Positions 52,121-61,851 of a stretch of 64,000 nucleotides of DNA are shown piece after piece. Numbering within the stretch: the stretch's first letter is position 1; every line of letters starts with the position of its first letter. Source of the stretch: Balneolaceae bacterium (GTDB lineage: Bacteria; Bacteroidota; Rhodothermia; Balneolales; Balneolaceae); NCBI GenBank assembly GCA_009711805.1, contig VEMX01000012.1:124001-188000 (forward strand), written 5' to 3'. The notes beneath the pieces were generated by a model, which worked only from the letters and a program-made list of their open reading frames with translations, searched no databases and was not told the DNA's origin. The translations under genes were made by a program, and so were the position numbers.

Positions 52121-54316
52121 CTATTTTATATCGTACCGGATGCCCAGCATAAACCTGCGGCCCTGTATGGGACCATATACATGGTCGGTAGCAAAATCAT
52201 CGCTAAACGGACGATCGGGAGCAATTAATGGGTTATCCTGAGTATAGTTCAGCAAGTTTTTGACGGCCCCATATATTTCTAATCCATCTGCCAGGCGTTT
52301 GGTGATTTTTACATTCTGCTCGGTATATACTTCCGATGTGCTTTTTGCATTAGGATATTCAGGGAGTTCCATTTTTCCAGCTATACGGCCAGTGTAATCA
52401 ATATAGGTTTCGATAGATTCCACGCCATAGGAAACCGAGAACACGCTATTGAAGCCGGGAGCAAATGGAAGTGTTTCCTTCACTCCGTCGGCCTCCTGAA
52501 ATACATCCTGCAGGGTAACCCCAACCGAATACATCAGCGGGCCGGGGAAGTTATGAGCTGCACTTAGCGCCACACCCCGTGTTACCGCATGCCCTTCCAG
52601 GTTACTGTAGCGGATTTGATTGGGGTTGTCATAATTTGGAATAATCTGGTTGGTGAAGTGGGTGTAAAAAGCGTCCAGGTCCACATTCAGAACGGATACC
52701 CCAATATCGACAATCTGGTTTATGTTAAGGGTTGCGTTATAGGATCGCTCTGGGTCTAGGTTCTCGGTTACCACCACTTCCCGCGATCCTGTTAAGGCTT
52801 CGTGCTCCTCAGTAAAGAGGTTTACGATCCTGAATCCGGTTCCTCCATTCAGGCGAATTGTGGTGTGATCTGAAAGACTCACCTTTAAATTCATCCTTGG
52901 AGAGAAAATGAAACCGTGATCGGTATAGTGATCTACCCTGGCACCTATCAGACCACGGAACGCCGAACTGAATATATGCTCATACTGCCCGAACACTCCC
53001 GGAATAAATCGATGGTCTTCTGCTCCATTTTCAGGCCTGATTCCATTAAAAGTCTGATCCAGGGCATCATAGCGGAGCGTTCCGCCAATCAACAACTGAC
53101 GATCAAAACGAAACTGTTTGTCCCAAATCAGATTTCCGAAATAGACTTGTTGGTTGGCCTGATAGCGGTAGTCGCCATAGTAGCTGTCCTGATCGTGATA
53201 ACTGTATGAGTAATCTAACCGAATAAGCTCTTTGGTTGGCAGCTCGTAGGATCCCACTACCTCAAAGCGGTTGGTTTTGATGGCCTCTCCATAAATGGTA
53301 TCACTGCCTTTCATCTCACTTGTGAAACCGGGGGTCCCCCCCAGGCGATCTTCGAAATAATACTTAAAGGCTACATCAAAACGCTTTCCTCCCGGGCGAT
53401 CCACACTCCATTTATTGAATAGTGAAACTCGCTTTCTCTTAGTTGCATCGGCAAAATTATCGTTGTTGTCATCGATGAATTCATCAAAATAAAAACCATT
53501 ACCACTAATCATGGTGGAGAAGCCTTCCGTTTCAGGCGAATACATAAAATCGAAATTGTTTTCCTGGTGAGAGGTGGTATATGCTTCCAGGTTAATATTA
53601 GAAGCTGACTCCGGGTCTTTGGTTCGCACATTGATCACTCCTCCCATCGCTTCAGATCCATACAATGTAGAATTCGGGCCTTTAATAATCTCCACGCTTT
53701 CTACAATACCGGGATTTAACCCATTGAGCCCATATACAGAAGCCAGAGACCCCATAATGGGCATGCCGTCAATCAACACGGCTGTATAAGGACCTTCCAT
53801 CCCATTGATCCGGATATTATTGGTGCCGCAAACTGCACAATCCACTTGGTTATACAGACCGTTGATATAGCTCACCGATTCCATAATATTATTTCCAGGA
53901 TTCTTCCTGAAAAATTGGTTGGATACTACATTCACTTTTACCGGAGAATCTTTGATAAACGTTTCCCTCATGGTGCCTGTAATCACAAGCTGATCAAGTT
54001 TTAAAAGCGAGGCCTCCAGCTCAATTTCAAGCTCTATCGTTTTTCCGGCCTCAATAATTATTTCCCTCTTCTGCTTTTTGTATCCAACTGCAGATATTTG
54101 CAACGTATAGCTTCCAACGGGTACTTTCTTAATTACAAATTTACCTTCGCCATCGGTGGGGCTTCCCTTTTGAATACTGGCAATACCTACATTTGCCCCT
54201 TGCACAGCTTCTCCCTCAGCTGTTACAGTTCCCTGAATCTGACCATGCTGAGACTGACCAAACAGAAGGGCCGGTAAAAACATCAAACAACAATAAATAA
54301 ACAATGTATTTTTCAT
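52121..54316 (-). CDS. TonB-dependent receptor, metal-type, with CxxC in the plug
   Basis: Outer-membrane receptor of 731 residues. Signal peptide ends PALLFGQ. A carboxypeptidase-regulatory-like domain (GQIQGTVTAEGEAVQGANVG onward) occupies about residues 25-115. The plug includes VDCAVCGTNNIRINGMEG, VLIDGMPIMGS and IIKGPNSTLYGSEAMGG; the CxxC in the plug is unusual and could bind a metal or form a disulfide. The barrel fills the rest. A DtxR-type palindrome lies 15 bases before the ATG, and a DtxR gene is immediately upstream, which supports metal-regulated metal uptake. The partner thioredoxin follows. Confidence 0.93.
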   Translation of the reverse strand: MKNTLFIYCCLMFLPALLFGQSQHGQIQGTVTAEGEAVQGANVGIASIQKGSPTDGEGKFVIKKVPVGSYTLQISAVGYKKQKREIIIEAGKTIELEIELEASLLKLDQLVITGTMRETFIKDSPVKVNVVSNQFFRKNPGNNIMESVSYINGLYNQVDCAVCGTNNIRINGMEGPYTAVLIDGMPIMGSLASVYGLNGLNPGIVESVEIIKGPNSTLYGSEAMGGVINVRTKDPESASNINLEAYTTSHQENNFDFMYSPETEGFSTMISGNGFYFDEFIDDNNDNFADATKRKRVSLFNKWSVDRPGGKRFDVAFKYYFEDRLGGTPGFTSEMKGSDTIYGEAIKTNRFEVVGSYELPTKELIRLDYSYSYHDQDSYYGDYRYQANQQVYFGNLIWDKQFRFDRQLLIGGTLRYDALDQTFNGIRPENGAEDHRFIPGVFGQYEHIFSSAFRGLIGARVDHYTDHGFIFSPRMNLKVSLSDHTTIRLNGGTGFRIVNLFTEEHEALTGSREVVVTENLDPERSYNATLNINQIVDIGVSVLNVDLDAFYTHFTNQIIPNYDNPNQIRYSNLEGHAVTRGVALSAAHNFPGPLMYSVGVTLQDVFQEADGVKETLPFAPGFNSVFSVSYGVESIETYIDYTGRIAGKMELPEYPNAKSTSEVYTEQNVKITKRLADGLEIYGAVKNLLNYTQDNPLIAPDRPFSDDFATDHVYGPIQGRRFMLGIRYDIK

Positions 54317-54330
54317 AACTACTTTAATTT

Positions 54331-54344
54331 TTAGTCTTGACTAA
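54331..54344. promoter_or_regulatory. palindromic operator, DtxR/MntR-type
   Basis: TTAGTC-TT-GACTAA, with perfect 6-bp arms, lies 15 bases upstream of the TonB receptor ATG. An overlapping second palindrome pairs GTCTTGACT with AGTTAAGAC (one mismatch). Given the DtxR-family gene next door, this is the best candidate for its binding site. Confidence 0.6.
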
Positions 54345-54487
54345 TTTTAAGTTAAGACAAGGCTCTTTTATTATCAAAATGAAATAGAACTTTCTTCCAG
54401 TCTTCTTCTATTTAGCTAAAAGAACTATTTTCCTGGATATAGCTCATCCACGGGATTAGATAAAAGAAATGTTCGCGGGAATACCTT

Positions 54488-55141
54488 TTATTCGACCAGG
54501 TAAATTTGTTCGGCAATATTATAGCCGAGTGTTTCCTCTTTCTCTTCAACCTTTAATTTAACCGGGCCATTAAAAGGAGCTCTCTCTATCACTTCAATTT
54601 TTACGCCGGGTATTACGCCCAGTTCTTCGAGGTACCGCAGTAGTTCAGGATCTTGATCTTTCACCCTTCCTATCAGAAACTCTTCATTGAGGGGAGCATC
54701 AGTGATGGCAAGCTGGGCCATTTCGGGCATTACCCCATCTTTGGATGGAATGGGATCTCCATGAGGGTCGTGGGTAGGATGGTTCAGCAATTCATCAATA
54801 CGATCTTCGAATTGTTCTGAAATATGGTGTTCCAACTTTTCTGCTTCATCGTGTACTTCATCCCAGGAATAGCCCATTACCTCTTTTAGATAGAGCTCCA
54901 GCAGGCGGTGATGTCGTAAAATTTCAAGGGCAATTTTCTGGCCGGCATTGGTAAGCGATACTCCTTTGTAGGATTGATGTTCCAGCAGGTTCATCTTAGC
55001 TAACTTCTTCACCATATTGGTTACAGAAGCTGAGGAGACTTCTAAGGCATCAGCAATACGGGTAGTAGTTGCCGATTTATCTTCCGACTCGAGTACGTAA
55101 ATTGCTTTCAGGTAATCTTCTATAGATGGACTTAAACCCAT
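54488..55141 (-). CDS. DtxR/MntR-family metal-dependent transcriptional regulator
   Basis: A 217-residue repressor. Winged helix at residues 1-75 (SIEDYLKAIYVLESEDKSAT, then IADALEVSSASVTNMVKKLA as the helix-turn-helix); dimerisation and metal-binding region about 76-150 with AGQKIALEILRHHRLLELYL and HEEAEKLEHHISE-type ligands (seen as HDEAEKLEHHISE). A C-terminal FeoA/SH3-like domain (about 150-217) includes YLEELGVIPGVKIEVIE. With this domain the protein resembles DtxR/IdeR and MntR-like Bacteroidota regulators; whether Fe or Mn is sensed cannot be decided. It probably regulates the adjacent TonB receptor. Confidence 0.95.
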   Translation of the reverse strand: MGLSPSIEDYLKAIYVLESEDKSATTTRIADALEVSSASVTNMVKKLAKMNLLEHQSYKGVSLTNAGQKIALEILRHHRLLELYLKEVMGYSWDEVHDEAEKLEHHISEQFEDRIDELLNHPTHDPHGDPIPSKDGVMPEMAQLAITDAPLNEEFLIGRVKDQDPELLRYLEELGVIPGVKIEVIERAPFNGPVKLKVEEKEETLGYNIAEQIYLVE

Positions 55142-55350
55142 TAATAACCTATTTGATTCTTCTTTTAAAATATAGCTGCTCCTGCAAGTAATAGCTGTTC
55201 ATACCGGACATCCTTTAAAATCTATCAGCCATAAACAACAGGCATTGGGTAAAGGCCAACCAGTGTTTTCCAAAACTTCTTTCTTTGTGTATGAATATAC
55301 AAGAACATGACGAATTCCTCAGGATTTATCACAGCCAAACATACAAAAAT

Positions 55351-57978
55351 CTATTGATTCACGGAGGTATCAGCTTTCAACACAATAACCGTCATATCAT
55401 CGTGTTGCTTCTCGATACCTTTAAACTCGTTTACGGTTTCTATTATGATATTCAGAATTTTTTCTGAAGAAGCTTCTTTAACTCCGCTCACCAGCCGTTC
55501 CAGTCTTTCTTCGCCAAAAAAGTGACCACTACTGTTCATCATTTCGGTAATACCATCGGTGTACAGAACCAATACATCCCCTTCTTTAAGTTTTAGTATC
55601 ATTTCTTCGGTATGGGCTACAAAACGATCTCCTTTGGTTACCCCAATACCCACCCCTTTGGGTTTCAGCCATTCAACATCTCCGTTCTTGCGTACCAACA
55701 ATATGGGATTATGTCCGGCCCGTGCAAAAGTAAAAGTTCGTTTATCCGCTTCCAATATTCCATATATCATGGATATGAACGTTCCGCGTGTTGCATTATC
55801 CAGGAAAAGGCGATTTAACTGGTTCATCAACTCAACCGGGGATAGTACAATGGCACTTAAACTGTGCAGCACTCCCTTGGTGAAGGTCATATAAAAAGCG
55901 GCTTTTATTCCTTTTCCACTCACATCTCCGATGGCCAAAGCTGTTCGGGATTTACCCAGCGATATCATATCGTAATAGTCGCCTCCCGTCTCCTGGGCAG
56001 GTTTACAAATACCGGCAATATCCATCCCCGGCAGGTGATGAATTTGGGAAGGAAGGAAGGTTTCCTGCACCACCCGTGCAATCGCAAGTTCTTGTTTTAC
56101 ACGCTGTTCTTTTGCCTGATCCTCGAGATAAGCCGGCACATATTCAGGAAGTTCCTCCTCCACTTTTCCATCTCTGATAAACAGTATTCCTGCAATAAAC
56201 AAGCATGAAACCAGTAATACAAAAATGTAAAATGTGTTTGCATCTGGGGAATTTCCAATCATCCAGCCCAGAGCTGTACTTTCGATGTTTAGATAAATAA
56301 ACAAGCCCAACGCTATGGTCAGGAAATCATATTTCAGGTAAAAGAGTCCAAGTATAAATCCGATAAACCCATTTATCAGCACTTCGAATACAAGAGGGTT
56401 AAGATCGAGGCGAATGATATCCAGTGAAGCAAAGAGCACCCCACTCAACACGGGGATAATCCATTTTTTAGCTCCCATTCCTACAAACTGATTTGAGATA
56501 ATCAAGAACAGTGAGATGACGATTACAAGGGTCATCAGTGCTGCAAACAACAAGTTCCCGACCGAGGGAAAGAGAAAGGCTTCTGAAGCCAGGTTTAATT
56601 CACTGTTCAGGTATACTTGTGGAATTACACTTACAGACAATGCATATATACCAATCAGCAGTCCGCCTATTGAAATTCCATTTATAAGCACCCACCCAAC
56701 GGGTCTGTTACGAATGATACCTCGTCGCACGAAATCCCAGGTTTCCAGCTTCTCTGGGCAGTATTGCCGGGTAACAGAATCACTTACGGCTGTAAGTACA
56801 AAGAAGCCAATGGCCGAAATAGCCCCGCTCACCGCAATTACAAATAGGTTATCAATACTATCGGAAAACGAAAACTGCCCCTGAGTTACTCCCAGTTGTA
56901 ATGCGAATATCAGTATTTGAATACCCGGAACAATAAACCCGGCCACCACTGCAATAATAAGAGCAGGCTGAGTATCTACCGCACGTGCTTTTATCCTCAG
57001 GTAAAATGCCACTAACAACCATATAAAAAAGCTTAGTAAAACCAGGAGTCCTATAGTATTCAGTAAACTGTTCCTGCTATCAGCTTCTTTTAACTTAGGG
57101 CTTACATCAACCTCCATTTTTTTAAGAGACCCCGCCGGCAACAAATCCAGCATCAAATGAATTTTTAATCCTGATTTCTTATCGTTTGCGTTTAGATGAG
57201 CTCGCGCATATCTGAAACCGGGCTCGCTTAGAAACTCAAGGGAGTCTCTTTCCAGATCAAACTTGCTCCAAACACTTCGCTTAAGATAATAATCGGCAAG
57301 CCCCCAGATATCCTCCCTGGCATATATTTCGCGTCCCTTGGGTTCTGTATACTTTCGTAAACTTTCTATGATTTTCTGAGACTGACTGTTGTTGCTGCCC
57401 TCCCCCAGTTTCTGATAATTCATCAGGCTATTTAACAGGGAATCTTGCTTTTCCCTGCTCAGGGAAGCATTATTATCAGTGATGATCTTTCGGATAGCAT
57501 GTAAGTTATAGGGTTCCTGTTCCCTTACCAGTTCATCGGAAAGACGAAAATTAACGACCTCTCCTTTGGGACTAAGCCCCACGCTTAATGAGCTCAACCT
57601 ATCTCTATATGCACCTACCCTGCTAAATCTTTCGGACGTATATTTATCTACTTTCCAATAGTAAAAGGGAAAATTCTGAAGGAAATCTGAACTATTACGG
57701 ATTTGGGATGGTTTACGTTCTCTCCATTTATGATGAAGCGAATCCAAGGCTTCTGTAAAAGACCGTTCATATGTTATTACCGGCATTTCCTTGATTGGGT
57801 ATTGCCAGCTTAACAAAACGGAATCAGCTTTTCCTGCAGCTTCATCTTTTTCATAACCTAAGTCTAATTGCCCGGCCGGATGCTGCGACGGATATATATA
57901 AAAAAACCATCCTGCCCCTATAATACCCAAAAGAAGAAGTATTAAATTTTTGTACCAAGATTTGTTGACTGAAATCAT
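55351..57978 (-). CDS. membrane-bound SpoIIE-type serine phosphatase
   Basis: An 875-residue protein. An N-terminal transmembrane helix (NLILLLLGIIGAGWFFYIYP) is followed by a large extracytoplasmic region (about 30-300), then about nine hydrophobic helices (about 310-600), and a cytoplasmic PP2C/SpoIIE phosphatase domain from about 640. Metal-binding motifs are ETGGDYYDM, IGDVSGKGIKAAF and GDVLVLYTDGITE. Such enzymes usually act on anti-anti-sigma (STAS) proteins; none is encoded nearby. It is likely a signal sensor with an external input domain. Single gene. Confidence 0.92.
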   Translation of the reverse strand: MISVNKSWYKNLILLLLGIIGAGWFFYIYPSQHPAGQLDLGYEKDEAAGKADSVLLSWQYPIKEMPVITYERSFTEALDSLHHKWRERKPSQIRNSSDFLQNFPFYYWKVDKYTSERFSRVGAYRDRLSSLSVGLSPKGEVVNFRLSDELVREQEPYNLHAIRKIITDNNASLSREKQDSLLNSLMNYQKLGEGSNNSQSQKIIESLRKYTEPKGREIYAREDIWGLADYYLKRSVWSKFDLERDSLEFLSEPGFRYARAHLNANDKKSGLKIHLMLDLLPAGSLKKMEVDVSPKLKEADSRNSLLNTIGLLVLLSFFIWLLVAFYLRIKARAVDTQPALIIAVVAGFIVPGIQILIFALQLGVTQGQFSFSDSIDNLFVIAVSGAISAIGFFVLTAVSDSVTRQYCPEKLETWDFVRRGIIRNRPVGWVLINGISIGGLLIGIYALSVSVIPQVYLNSELNLASEAFLFPSVGNLLFAALMTLVIVISLFLIISNQFVGMGAKKWIIPVLSGVLFASLDIIRLDLNPLVFEVLINGFIGFILGLFYLKYDFLTIALGLFIYLNIESTALGWMIGNSPDANTFYIFVLLVSCLFIAGILFIRDGKVEEELPEYVPAYLEDQAKEQRVKQELAIARVVQETFLPSQIHHLPGMDIAGICKPAQETGGDYYDMISLGKSRTALAIGDVSGKGIKAAFYMTFTKGVLHSLSAIVLSPVELMNQLNRLFLDNATRGTFISMIYGILEADKRTFTFARAGHNPILLVRKNGDVEWLKPKGVGIGVTKGDRFVAHTEEMILKLKEGDVLVLYTDGITEMMNSSGHFFGEERLERLVSGVKEASSEKILNIIIETVNEFKGIEKQHDDMTVIVLKADTSVNQ

Positions 57979-58063
57979 AGGGAACCTATACGAAAAACTA
58001 TAACGAGGTTTCGGGTGAATATGCTTAGTTTTGATAAATAATAAAAAATCATCTTTACTATTA

Positions 58064-58837
58064 ATGTGCTTAATTGTCTTCTCCCATAATCATCACCCTG
58101 TATATAAACTTATTTTAGCTGCCAACAGGGATGAATTTTATAAACGTCCAAGCCGGGCCGCTCAATTTTGGAAAAATGAACACCATCCGGAAATCCTGGC
58201 CGGCCAAGACCTGAAAGGTAAAGGGACCTGGCTGGGAATTCACAAGGATGGCCGATGGGGAGCTTTAACAAATTATCGTAGTCCTTTAGCCCGCAAAAAA
58301 AATCCGCCCACCAGGGGGAAGCTGGTTATAGATTATCTCAAGGAGGAACAATCTGCCCGGCAATATTTGGACCAGGTTCATCCCCAATCGAACCGTTTTA
58401 ATGGCTTTAACCTGTTGCTTGGAGATCAGCAAGGGCTGTTCCATTATTCCAATCATGAGCAACAAATCCATTCGGTTGCCCCTGGCATACATGGCATCAG
58501 TAATGCTTCGCTCAACACTCCCTGGCCTAAACTTAAAACAGCCAGACACAAGCTCCGTGATATCACCCACTCCGATCAGTTTGAGAAAGAAGAGCTGTTT
58601 ACTTTACTCCAAAACAAAGAAAAAGCTCCTATGGATCAGCTGCCTGATACCGGGATAACCCCAGAACTGGAGAGGGCTGTTTCCTCCATCTTTATAAAAA
58701 CCAAAAGCTACGGCACCCGATGTTCTACCCTTGTTCTGATGGATTATGAGGGAAATATCGATTTCACCGAACGCCGTTATAAAGCGGGTTCAACAGATCT
58801 AAAAGAAGAAAACCATTATCGCATAAACAAAAAATAA
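58064..58837 (+). CDS. NRDE-family (TANGO2-like) protein
   Basis: About 257 residues. I start it at 58064, because family members begin Met-Cys and the sequence there is MCLIVFSHNHHPVYKLILAA followed by NRDEFYKRPS. Cys2 is the presumed N-terminal nucleophile after Met removal. Further family segments are LAGQDLKGKGTWLGIHKDGR, GALTNYRSP and GISNASLNTPWPK. An in-frame ATG 33 bases upstream would hide Cys2. TANGO2 relatives are linked to heme or lipid handling, but biochemical activity is not settled. It is divergent from the SpoIIE gene. Confidence 0.9.
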   Translation: MCLIVFSHNHHPVYKLILAANRDEFYKRPSRAAQFWKNEHHPEILAGQDLKGKGTWLGIHKDGRWGALTNYRSPLARKKNPPTRGKLVIDYLKEEQSARQYLDQVHPQSNRFNGFNLLLGDQQGLFHYSNHEQQIHSVAPGIHGISNASLNTPWPKLKTARHKLRDITHSDQFEKEELFTLLQNKEKAPMDQLPDTGITPELERAVSSIFIKTKSYGTRCSTLVLMDYEGNIDFTERRYKAGSTDLKEENHYRINKK

Positions 58838-58845
58838 AACAAGGT

Positions 58846-59262
58846 TTACTCGGCAGCTATAAAAGTATGTGTGTAACAATCGGCACACTCTTCAGCGATC
58901 ATCATTGTGCGTCTTGTGGCCATTTCAATGACTCGTACAATACCGTCCGTGATGGGTTCATTGGTTGTTGTGTCTATAGCTATCATCACAAACAGGCCGT
59001 CGTATATTTCCCAGTCTCCCCGTTCTACTTTAAAGACATGTTTCACGATTCCATCTTTATACCAAAAAGCGTCTCCGGATGCCATTACCTCCAGTTGTTG
59101 GCTATAATCTACCGAGTCGGCATCAATAGCATTTCCGCCAATACCCCCTACCGACCGTTCCCACTCCCAGTCCCCAATAATATTGGGATCAAGTCTGGGG
59201 TCGTTACTGAATAAGCTACAGGAGGCCAACAAAAAACAATATAGTATAACTGATTTTTTCAT
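58846..59262 (-). CDS. small lipoprotein with C-terminal CxxC, paralogue 1
   Basis: About 138 residues from the ATG at 59262, which gives a lipoprotein signal KKSVILYCFLLASC; an upstream start adds seven residues. It has a lipocalin-like small beta fold by appearance: IGDWEWERSVGGIGG, DSVDYSQQLEVMASGDAFW, and ends CADCYTHTFIA. The same blocks occur in the next gene, so they form a tandem pair. Family unknown to me. It faces the NRDE gene tail to tail. Confidence 0.72.
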   Translation of the reverse strand: MKKSVILYCFLLASCSLFSNDPRLDPNIIGDWEWERSVGGIGGNAIDADSVDYSQQLEVMASGDAFWYKDGIVKHVFKVERGDWEIYDGLFVMIAIDTTTNEPITDGIVRVIEMATRRTMMIAEECADCYTHTFIAAE

Positions 59263-59385
59263 GGCGGAAAGATATTCACCCATACAATAAAAGAAAACTG
59301 CGGTTACCTATTTGCTATGTACAGATCGCACTAAGTAAAAGGATAAAAAGCAGTGTTAACTGACATCCATTCACGAATTAGCCTG

Positions 59386-59784
59386 TTACCTTACAAAAAC
59401 ATAAGAGTAGCAATCCACACAATAATCATTGATTTTGAGAGTAGCCCCATCATACTCATAAATAACTTTAACTATTTTAGCGGATTCCGTACTGGCAACT
59501 GGCTTCATAATCAGTTCACCTTTTAAGTCGCCTTCTTTGGCTCTATACACTTCATACTCCTGGGTTTTCTCCCCATTTTTATACCAACTGGCTTTCCCAC
59601 TGGCCAAAAGCCTAAGCTGCATTGAATAGTCTACCGAGTCGCTATGTATATGCATGCCTGCGAAACCACCATAGCTCTCCTCCCATTCCCAAACTCCAAT
59701 AAGTTGCGGTTCATCTATTTGTTCGTTGTCGAACAGGCTGCAGGAACTTAGAACAATAACAGAAACAAATAACAGGTATTTCAT
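59386..59784 (-). CDS. small lipoprotein with C-terminal CxxC, paralogue 2
   Basis: About 132 residues from the ATG at 59784, giving signal KYLLFVSVIVLSSC with a lipobox; the longer frame to 59931 overlaps the end of the antiporter gene and is unlikely. It shares WEWEESYGGFAG, DSVDYSMQLRLLASGKASW and the C-terminal CVDCYSYVF with paralogue 1. The paired Cys in both could bind metal or form a disulfide. It follows the NhaC-type gene on the same strand by 55 bases. Confidence 0.72.
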   Translation of the reverse strand: MKYLLFVSVIVLSSCSLFDNEQIDEPQLIGVWEWEESYGGFAGMHIHSDSVDYSMQLRLLASGKASWYKNGEKTQEYEVYRAKEGDLKGELIMKPVASTESAKIVKVIYEYDGATLKINDYCVDCYSYVFVR

Positions 59785-59839
59785 ATGACGTCGTTGATTT
59801 AAGGTACTTTTCATCAACTTTTGTTGTAACGTTTTATTG

Positions 59840-61549
59840 TCATTGAATGTACGTTTCGGCTGGTTTCTTCCCGGCAGGGGTATAGGTGACCGGGTCGGGA
59901 ATTTCGCCAAATTTGTAGATAATACCTGCAATAAGTATCCCGCCCACCGGGTAAATAACCCACCAGGATATCCCCAGCACCAATGCGGCTATCATAGACA
60001 AAACACTTATAGCCCCCACAATCAACGCATAAGGCAATTGGGTATTTACATGTGCCACATGATCGCATTGGGAAGCCAGTGAACTTAAAATAGTTGTATC
60101 AGAAATAGGTGAACAGTGGTCTCCCCAAACCGACCCGGCCAGCACTGCACTCACACTGGCGTAAATAACCTCCAGGGTAAGCTCCATAGGTAAACCCATA
60201 CTGTTTCCTATTTGCCATGCCAAAGGCACTATCAGCGGCATAAGTATACCCATGGTCCCCCAGCTCGATCCGGTTGCAAAAGCCGTAACTGCCGACAGTA
60301 GCAACACTACAGCCGGCATCCAAAGGGGGCTCAGCGTATCACCAAACACAGAAATCAGGTAATCTGCTGTTCCCAGGGCTACGGTTATATCGCTAAGCGC
60401 CCAGGCCAACACCAGTATGAGTATACCATCAAACATAACGTGCATGCCCTCCAGCATACCTTCCAGTGTATCTTCTATATTCAGTAGTTTTTGAGAAAGT
60501 GTCATAACCACCGTTACCACCAGTGATGCCATTGAACCCCAAAGCAATGCTTTATATGAATTGGTTGTCTCAATAATAGCCTGCACAGTACTTCCTTCTC
60601 CTGTAATAAAGATCCCGGCTATCGTCCCTCCCACCAATACTACTATGGGCACTACCGCATTCACCCAATGAGATTCCGTTCTTTTTTTATCAACTACTTC
60701 TGCTTCAGCTGTATACAAATTATAGGTATCCAGAGCTGGATCGTGTTTGGCTTTGTATAGATTGATGCGGGCTTTCAACATCGGGCCAAAATCTCTGCCC
60801 GTCCAGGCTATCAGTATTACAAAGAGGATGGTGAAAAAAGCGTAAAAATTGTACGGTAACGAATGGATAAAAACAGAATAAGCTGCTTCATTAAAGTTTG
60901 GCATTTCTGCCTGAGCGGAGGCAATGAATCCCACCATAGCCCCGATCCAGGTGCTTACCAGGGCAATAGTTGCAACCGGTGCAGCCGTAGCATCTACCAG
61001 GTAAGCCAGTTTCTCCCTCGTTATTCTCAGTTCATCTGTAAGTGGCCGCATGGTATTTCCTACTACCATGGTGTTCGCATAATCATCAAAGAAAACCACA
61101 AATCCCATTAGCGAAGTCACCAGCTGGCCCTGTACTTTCGTTTTCACAAAACGGGTAATCGCCTTAATGATCCCCCGGGTGCCTCCGTTGGCGGTTATGA
61201 TTCCCACCATTCCGCCAATCAAAATCGAAAAAACAACTATACTCATACGGCCCGGATCTGATACTCCCGGAACTATATAGTCAGTTAATGAAGTAAAAAA
61301 ACTTTCAAAGAAGCTTCTTATCCCCGGACCCGCTACCAAAAAAGCACCTGCCCAAATACCCACAAAAAGAGCAAACAGTACCTGGCGAAACACCAATGCA
61401 ATCACAATTGCTACCAGGGGAGGCAGCATGCTCATCCAACTCCCAATAACAGAAGCGTTTGTTGTTTCCTGTCCACCTGCCCACCCGAACTGAGTGGCAA
61501 GCACTATTACACCTACTGCCCCGGCATATAGTATTAGCTTCTTTTTCAT
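59840..61549 (-). CDS. NhaC-family Na+/H+ antiporter-like transporter, long form
   Basis: Inner-membrane secondary transporter of 569 residues with about twelve hydrophobic helices. Family features: GTADYLISVFGDTLSPLWMP, VTAFATGSSWGTMGILMPL, and SVWGDHCSPISDTTILSS near residue 490. A soluble loop of about 35 residues lies near residue 245. It resembles the long Bacteroidota NhaC subgroup in which the substrate may be Na+/H+ or an organic acid exchange. The gene diverges from a second, shorter NhaC at 61852, sharing a 302-bp promoter region. Confidence 0.92.
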   Translation of the reverse strand: MKKKLILYAGAVGVIVLATQFGWAGGQETTNASVIGSWMSMLPPLVAIVIALVFRQVLFALFVGIWAGAFLVAGPGIRSFFESFFTSLTDYIVPGVSDPGRMSIVVFSILIGGMVGIITANGGTRGIIKAITRFVKTKVQGQLVTSLMGFVVFFDDYANTMVVGNTMRPLTDELRITREKLAYLVDATAAPVATIALVSTWIGAMVGFIASAQAEMPNFNEAAYSVFIHSLPYNFYAFFTILFVILIAWTGRDFGPMLKARINLYKAKHDPALDTYNLYTAEAEVVDKKRTESHWVNAVVPIVVLVGGTIAGIFITGEGSTVQAIIETTNSYKALLWGSMASLVVTVVMTLSQKLLNIEDTLEGMLEGMHVMFDGILILVLAWALSDITVALGTADYLISVFGDTLSPLWMPAVVLLLSAVTAFATGSSWGTMGILMPLIVPLAWQIGNSMGLPMELTLEVIYASVSAVLAGSVWGDHCSPISDTTILSSLASQCDHVAHVNTQLPYALIVGAISVLSMIAALVLGISWWVIYPVGGILIAGIIYKFGEIPDPVTYTPAGKKPAETYIQ

Positions 61550-61851
61550 ACGCTTATTAATACCCCGCCATTGAATTCCTATTCATCTCTGTATTTTTTT
61601 AAACATATTACCTATCGTTCTGCCGGAACTACAGCTGCTCGATGTAAAAAAAGAGCTCAATACAATATGAACGCAAGATATAAGTTTTTCTATCAATTCT
61701 GTATTACACACACATTCAATCTCAGCTTGGACCACAATTTTCCAAATAAAACCTTAATACTGTTTAGCATGATACAGACTTACATTAAATGTGTGTCCAA
61801 CAAATTAATTGTTATTTTAGGCTCTTTAATTATCCGAACTAAATTTGTTAT
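61550..61851. other. divergent promoter region of two antiporter genes
   Basis: No gene is supported in the spacer. Just before the nhaC ATG, TAAATTTG at 61840-61847 fits the Bacteroidota -7 consensus TAnnTTTG, and TTG about 30 bases upstream could be the -33 box. If used, transcription would start at about the ATG, giving a nearly leaderless mRNA. Short A/T-rich repeats fill the rest. Confidence 0.35.

Noticed and set aside
59785-59931. N-terminal extension of the second small lipoprotein
   Set aside because: It overlaps the antiporter gene end and would place a typical lipoprotein signal 49 residues inside the protein.
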